From Rhodospirillales bacterium (lineage in GTDB: Bacteria > Pseudomonadota > Alphaproteobacteria > Rhodospirillales > JAPHTL01): a stretch of DNA of 8,500 nucleotides. The translations under genes were made by a program, and so were the position numbers. A model generated the notes under the pieces. The model was not told the DNA's origin. It searched no databases and worked only from the letters and a program-made list of their open reading frames with translations. The stretch lies in the NCBI GenBank assembly GCA_026193355.1, contig JAPHTL010000162.1, forward strand, positions 1 through 8,500, read 5' to 3'. Below are positions 6,670 to 8,500 of the stretch, one piece after another; the stretch's first letter is position 1, and each line of letters opens with the position of its first letter.

Positions 6670-8063
6670 GCCGCAACCCCCTCTGAACGTTCGCCTGGAA
6701 TGGCATCGACAAAGGCGCAAAAAGCATCGCCGCGGGCCTCGAAATCGGTGAACTGGTCGAACGAAGCGCAGGCCGGAGACAGAAGAACGACGCCTCCCGC
6801 CCCGCCGTCAAGGGCGGCTCTGCTGGCGCGCCCGACCGCCGTTTTCAGATCGCCGCACAGGGTCGTCGGTACCCTGTCTTTCAGGGTCTGCGCGAAGGCC
6901 TCGGCGGCCTCGCCGATCAGGAACGCGTGACGGACCGAGGACAACGACCCGACCAGATCATCGATACCGCCTTCCTTGGGACGGCCACCGGCAATCCAGT
7001 AGATGTTGTCGAAGCTTGAAAGCGCGCGGGCGGACGCATCCGCATTGGTCGCCTTGCTGTCGTTGACATAGGTGACCCCGTCAATGATGCCGACCACCTG
7101 CTGGCGATGGACCAGCCCCGGAAAACCGGTAATCGCGGATACAATCGCCTGCGGTGCGATCCCCAACGCGCGGGCGGCCGCGTACGCCGCCGCCGTATTC
7201 TGGATGTTATGACGGCCGCGCAGGGCCATCACGCCGCCAAGGTCGATGACGTCAACTTTTTCACCATCGGTATCGTCGATCAGACGCGTTCCATCGGCAT
7301 AGACACCGCCCGCAACCGCCCCCCTGGCGGATACCGGCACGACGCGGCGTTTCCCGTCGCGCACAAGTTCATCGCGCATTGCGCGGCAGAGATCATCATC
7401 GATGCCGACAATCGCCGTCTGGTCTTTCCTGCCGCAATTGAAGATCCGCCGTTTCGCCGCGATATAGCCATCCATCCCGCCATGACGATCAAGGTGGTCG
7501 GGCGTGATGTTGAGCAGGACCGCAACGTCGAAGGCCAGAGAGTCGGCGAGTTCAAGCTGATAGGACGACATCTCGAGGACGTAGACGCCTTCGGCGCCCA
7601 TCACCCTGAAATCGGCGACAGCCGGGCCAAGGTTCCCGCCCACCTGAATGGCCTCGCCCACGGACTGGAGGATATGGCCGAGCAAGGCCGTCGTCGTCGA
7701 TTTTCCGTTTGTGCCGGTGATCCCCACATAACGCGCGTCCGGCGCAGCGCGGGCCAGAAGCTCCACATCGCCAATGATCGCACAGCCTGCAGCGCGGGCC
7801 GCAGCCGCCACCGGATGTGGCGCGGGATAGGTATGGGGTATGCCTGGGCTGAGAACCAGAATGTCCCCCTCCTGCCACGTCCGCGCGTGCAGATCGACCA
7901 GGGGGATGCCTGCCGACTGCGCCTCGGCGCGACGGCCTGAGTTGTCATCCCATGCGGCGACCATCGCCCCTCCCCTGACCAGCGCGCGCGCGACCGCCAT
8001 GCCCGACCGGCCAAGGCCGAGGACTGCGGTGTGTGCGCCTGAAAGGAAGGAAAGGTCGATCAT
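6666..8063 (-). CDS. murD: UDP-N-acetylmuramoylalanine--D-glutamate ligase (MurD)
   Basis: MurD is the cytoplasmic ATP-dependent ligase that adds D-glutamate to UDP-MurNAc-L-Ala. The 465-residue protein shows the three-domain Mur ligase plan. An N-terminal UDP-binding Rossmann region has VLGLGRSGMA at 14-23. The central ATPase domain has the P-loop GITGTNGKSTTT at 114-125, the EMSSYQLE stretch at 164-171, NITPDHLDRH at 185-194, and Lys204 in YIAAKRRIF, the position that is carbamylated in E. coli MurD (Lys198). The C-terminal domain carries VNDSKATN at 333-340 and SPACASFDQF at 429-438, both MurD hallmarks that separate it from MurC, MurE and MurF. The ATG at 8063 has an excellent ribosome binding site. 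The stop overlaps the ftsW start as ATGA. Length and motifs are normal and nothing suggests damage. Confidence 0.98.
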   Translation of the reverse strand: MIDLSFLSGAHTAVLGLGRSGMAVARALVRGGAMVAAWDDNSGRRAEAQSAGIPLVDLHARTWQEGDILVLSPGIPHTYPAPHPVAAAARAAGCAIIGDVELLARAAPDARYVGITGTNGKSTTTALLGHILQSVGEAIQVGGNLGPAVADFRVMGAEGVYVLEMSSYQLELADSLAFDVAVLLNITPDHLDRHGGMDGYIAAKRRIFNCGRKDQTAIVGIDDDLCRAMRDELVRDGKRRVVPVSARGAVAGGVYADGTRLIDDTDGEKVDVIDLGGVMALRGRHNIQNTAAAYAAARALGIAPQAIVSAITGFPGLVHRQQVVGIIDGVTYVNDSKATNADASARALSSFDNIYWIAGGRPKEGGIDDLVGSLSSVRHAFLIGEAAEAFAQTLKDRVPTTLCGDLKTAVGRASRAALDGGAGGVVLLSPACASFDQFTDFEARGDAFCAFVDAIPGERSEGVAA

Positions 8064-8067
8064 TGTT

Positions 8068-8074
8068 CCTCCTT
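8068..8074 (-). promoter_or_regulatory. Ribosome binding site of murD, overlapping the mraY stop codon
   Basis: Read on the minus strand, AAGGAGG runs from 8074 to 8068, followed by AACA and the murD ATG at 8063. It is a full match to the anti-Shine-Dalgarno sequence with a short 4-base spacing. Its first A is the last base of the mraY TGA, so ribosomes finishing mraY end on the murD initiation region. This fixes the murD start. Confidence 0.85.
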
Positions 8075-8500
8075 CACCGCAGCTTCAGGGTGGAAAGGGC
8101 GACCAACGCCAGAATGACGGCGATGATCCAGAAACGGATGACGATGGTCGGTTCCGCCCACCCCTTCTTTTCGAAGTGGTGGTGCAGTGGCGCCATGCGG
8201 AATACGCGCCTGCCGGTCAGTTTGAAAGACGCGACCTGCACGATCACCGATACGGTTTCCAGAACGAACAGCCCACCAGCGATCGCCAGAACCAGTTCGT
8301 GCTTCGTGGCAACACTGACGGCACCGAGCGCACCACCCATGGCAAGCGAACCTGTGTCGCCCATGAACACCATGGCGGGCGGAGCGTTGAACCACAGGAA
8401 GCCCAACCCGGCGCCGATCAGCGCGCCGCAGAAAACGGCCAACTCACCGCTGCCCGGTACGTGGTGGATTTGCAGATAGTTGGCGAAAAGCGCGTGGCCG
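8074..8500 (-). CDS. mraY: Phospho-N-acetylmuramoyl-pentapeptide transferase (MraY), C-terminal part
   Basis: MraY is an integral inner-membrane enzyme that transfers phospho-MurNAc-pentapeptide from UDP-MurNAc-pentapeptide to undecaprenyl phosphate, giving lipid I and UMP. Only the last 141 codons are here; the reading frame is open through the window edge at 8499, so the start (about 220 codons more, given a usual length near 360) lies outside. Visible family marks, in fragment numbering, are the FMGDTGSLA segment at 45-53, whose Asp48 matches a conserved active-site Asp of the family, and the HHHFE signature at 106-110 in MAPLHHHFEKKGW. Hydrophobic segments lie near 20-36, 68-90 and 119-137, consistent with the last membrane helices. 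The protein ends in LKLR, typical of MraY. It is the first gene of the visible run; its TGA stop overlaps the ribosome binding site of murD. The assignment is near certain. Confidence 0.97.
   Translation of the reverse strand, partial: GHALFANYLQIHHVPGSGELAVFCGALIGAGLGFLWFNAPPAMVFMGDTGSLAMGGALGAVSVATKHELVLAIAGGLFVLETVSVIVQVASFKLTGRRVFRMAPLHHHFEKKGWAEPTIVIRFWIIAVILALVALSTLKLR

Noticed and set aside
5674..6930. A 418-codon open frame on the plus strand, opposite ftsW and the end of murD
   Set aside because: It is wholly antisense to two well-supported genes, reads as a low-complexity mix rich in His, Arg, Gln and Glu with no recognisable domain, and is what GC-rich codon bias on the other strand produces.
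7092..7115. MurD reads GLVHRQQ (316-322), where E. coli MurD has Pro and Glu in GLPHRFE
   Set aside because: These positions vary across MurD proteins, and the catalytic and nucleotide-binding motifs are intact, so this is not a sign of altered function.
1..8500. A search for tRNA, rRNA, CRISPR, insertion sequence, terminator or toxin-antitoxin elements
   Set aside because: The window is coding throughout, with gaps of at most 10 bases. I saw no repeat arrays, inverted-repeat terminators followed by T runs, or transposase-like frames.

Overview
This window is a stretch of the division and cell wall (dcw) cluster of a Gram-negative bacterium, most likely an alphaproteobacterium. It reads entirely on the minus strand, so gene order runs from high to low coordinates: mraY (3' part only), murD, ftsW, murG, murC, murB, ddl, ftsQ, ftsA (5' part only). 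The alphaproteobacterial assignment rests on three things: murB sits between murC and ddl (in enterobacteria it lies elsewhere, next to birA), the order is otherwise mraY-murD-ftsW-murG-murC-murB-ddl-ftsQ-ftsA, and the proteins have the look of that class. A member of the Rhodospirillales is my best guess, at low confidence. Base composition is GC-rich, by eye about 60% or slightly more.

Layout: mraY ends at 8074 and is followed after 10 bases by murD (8063-6666). ftsW (6669-5548), murG (5551-4412), murC (4415-2976), murB (2979-2014) and ddl (2017-1097) then follow, each joined to its predecessor by a 4-base ATGA stop/start overlap. ftsQ (1109-234) overlaps ddl by 13 bases, and ftsA (230 to the window edge) starts 3 bases after ftsQ. 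No intergenic space exceeds 10 bases, so there is no free-standing promoter, terminator, RNA gene or mobile element, and no gene-free stretch to describe. All seven complete genes are intact, with normal family lengths and key residues.

The genes form one pathway. MurB completes UDP-MurNAc, MurC adds L-Ala and MurD adds D-Glu. MurE and MurF are not in the window. Ddl makes the D-Ala-D-Ala that MurF attaches. MraY moves the finished muropeptide to undecaprenyl phosphate (lipid I), MurG adds GlcNAc (lipid II), and FtsW polymerises lipid II at the septum. FtsQ and FtsA are divisome parts that link this synthesis to the FtsZ ring. The window is ordinary core-genome sequence. I found no undescribed system; the findings are modest points about translational coupling, start choice and cell-cycle sequence motifs.
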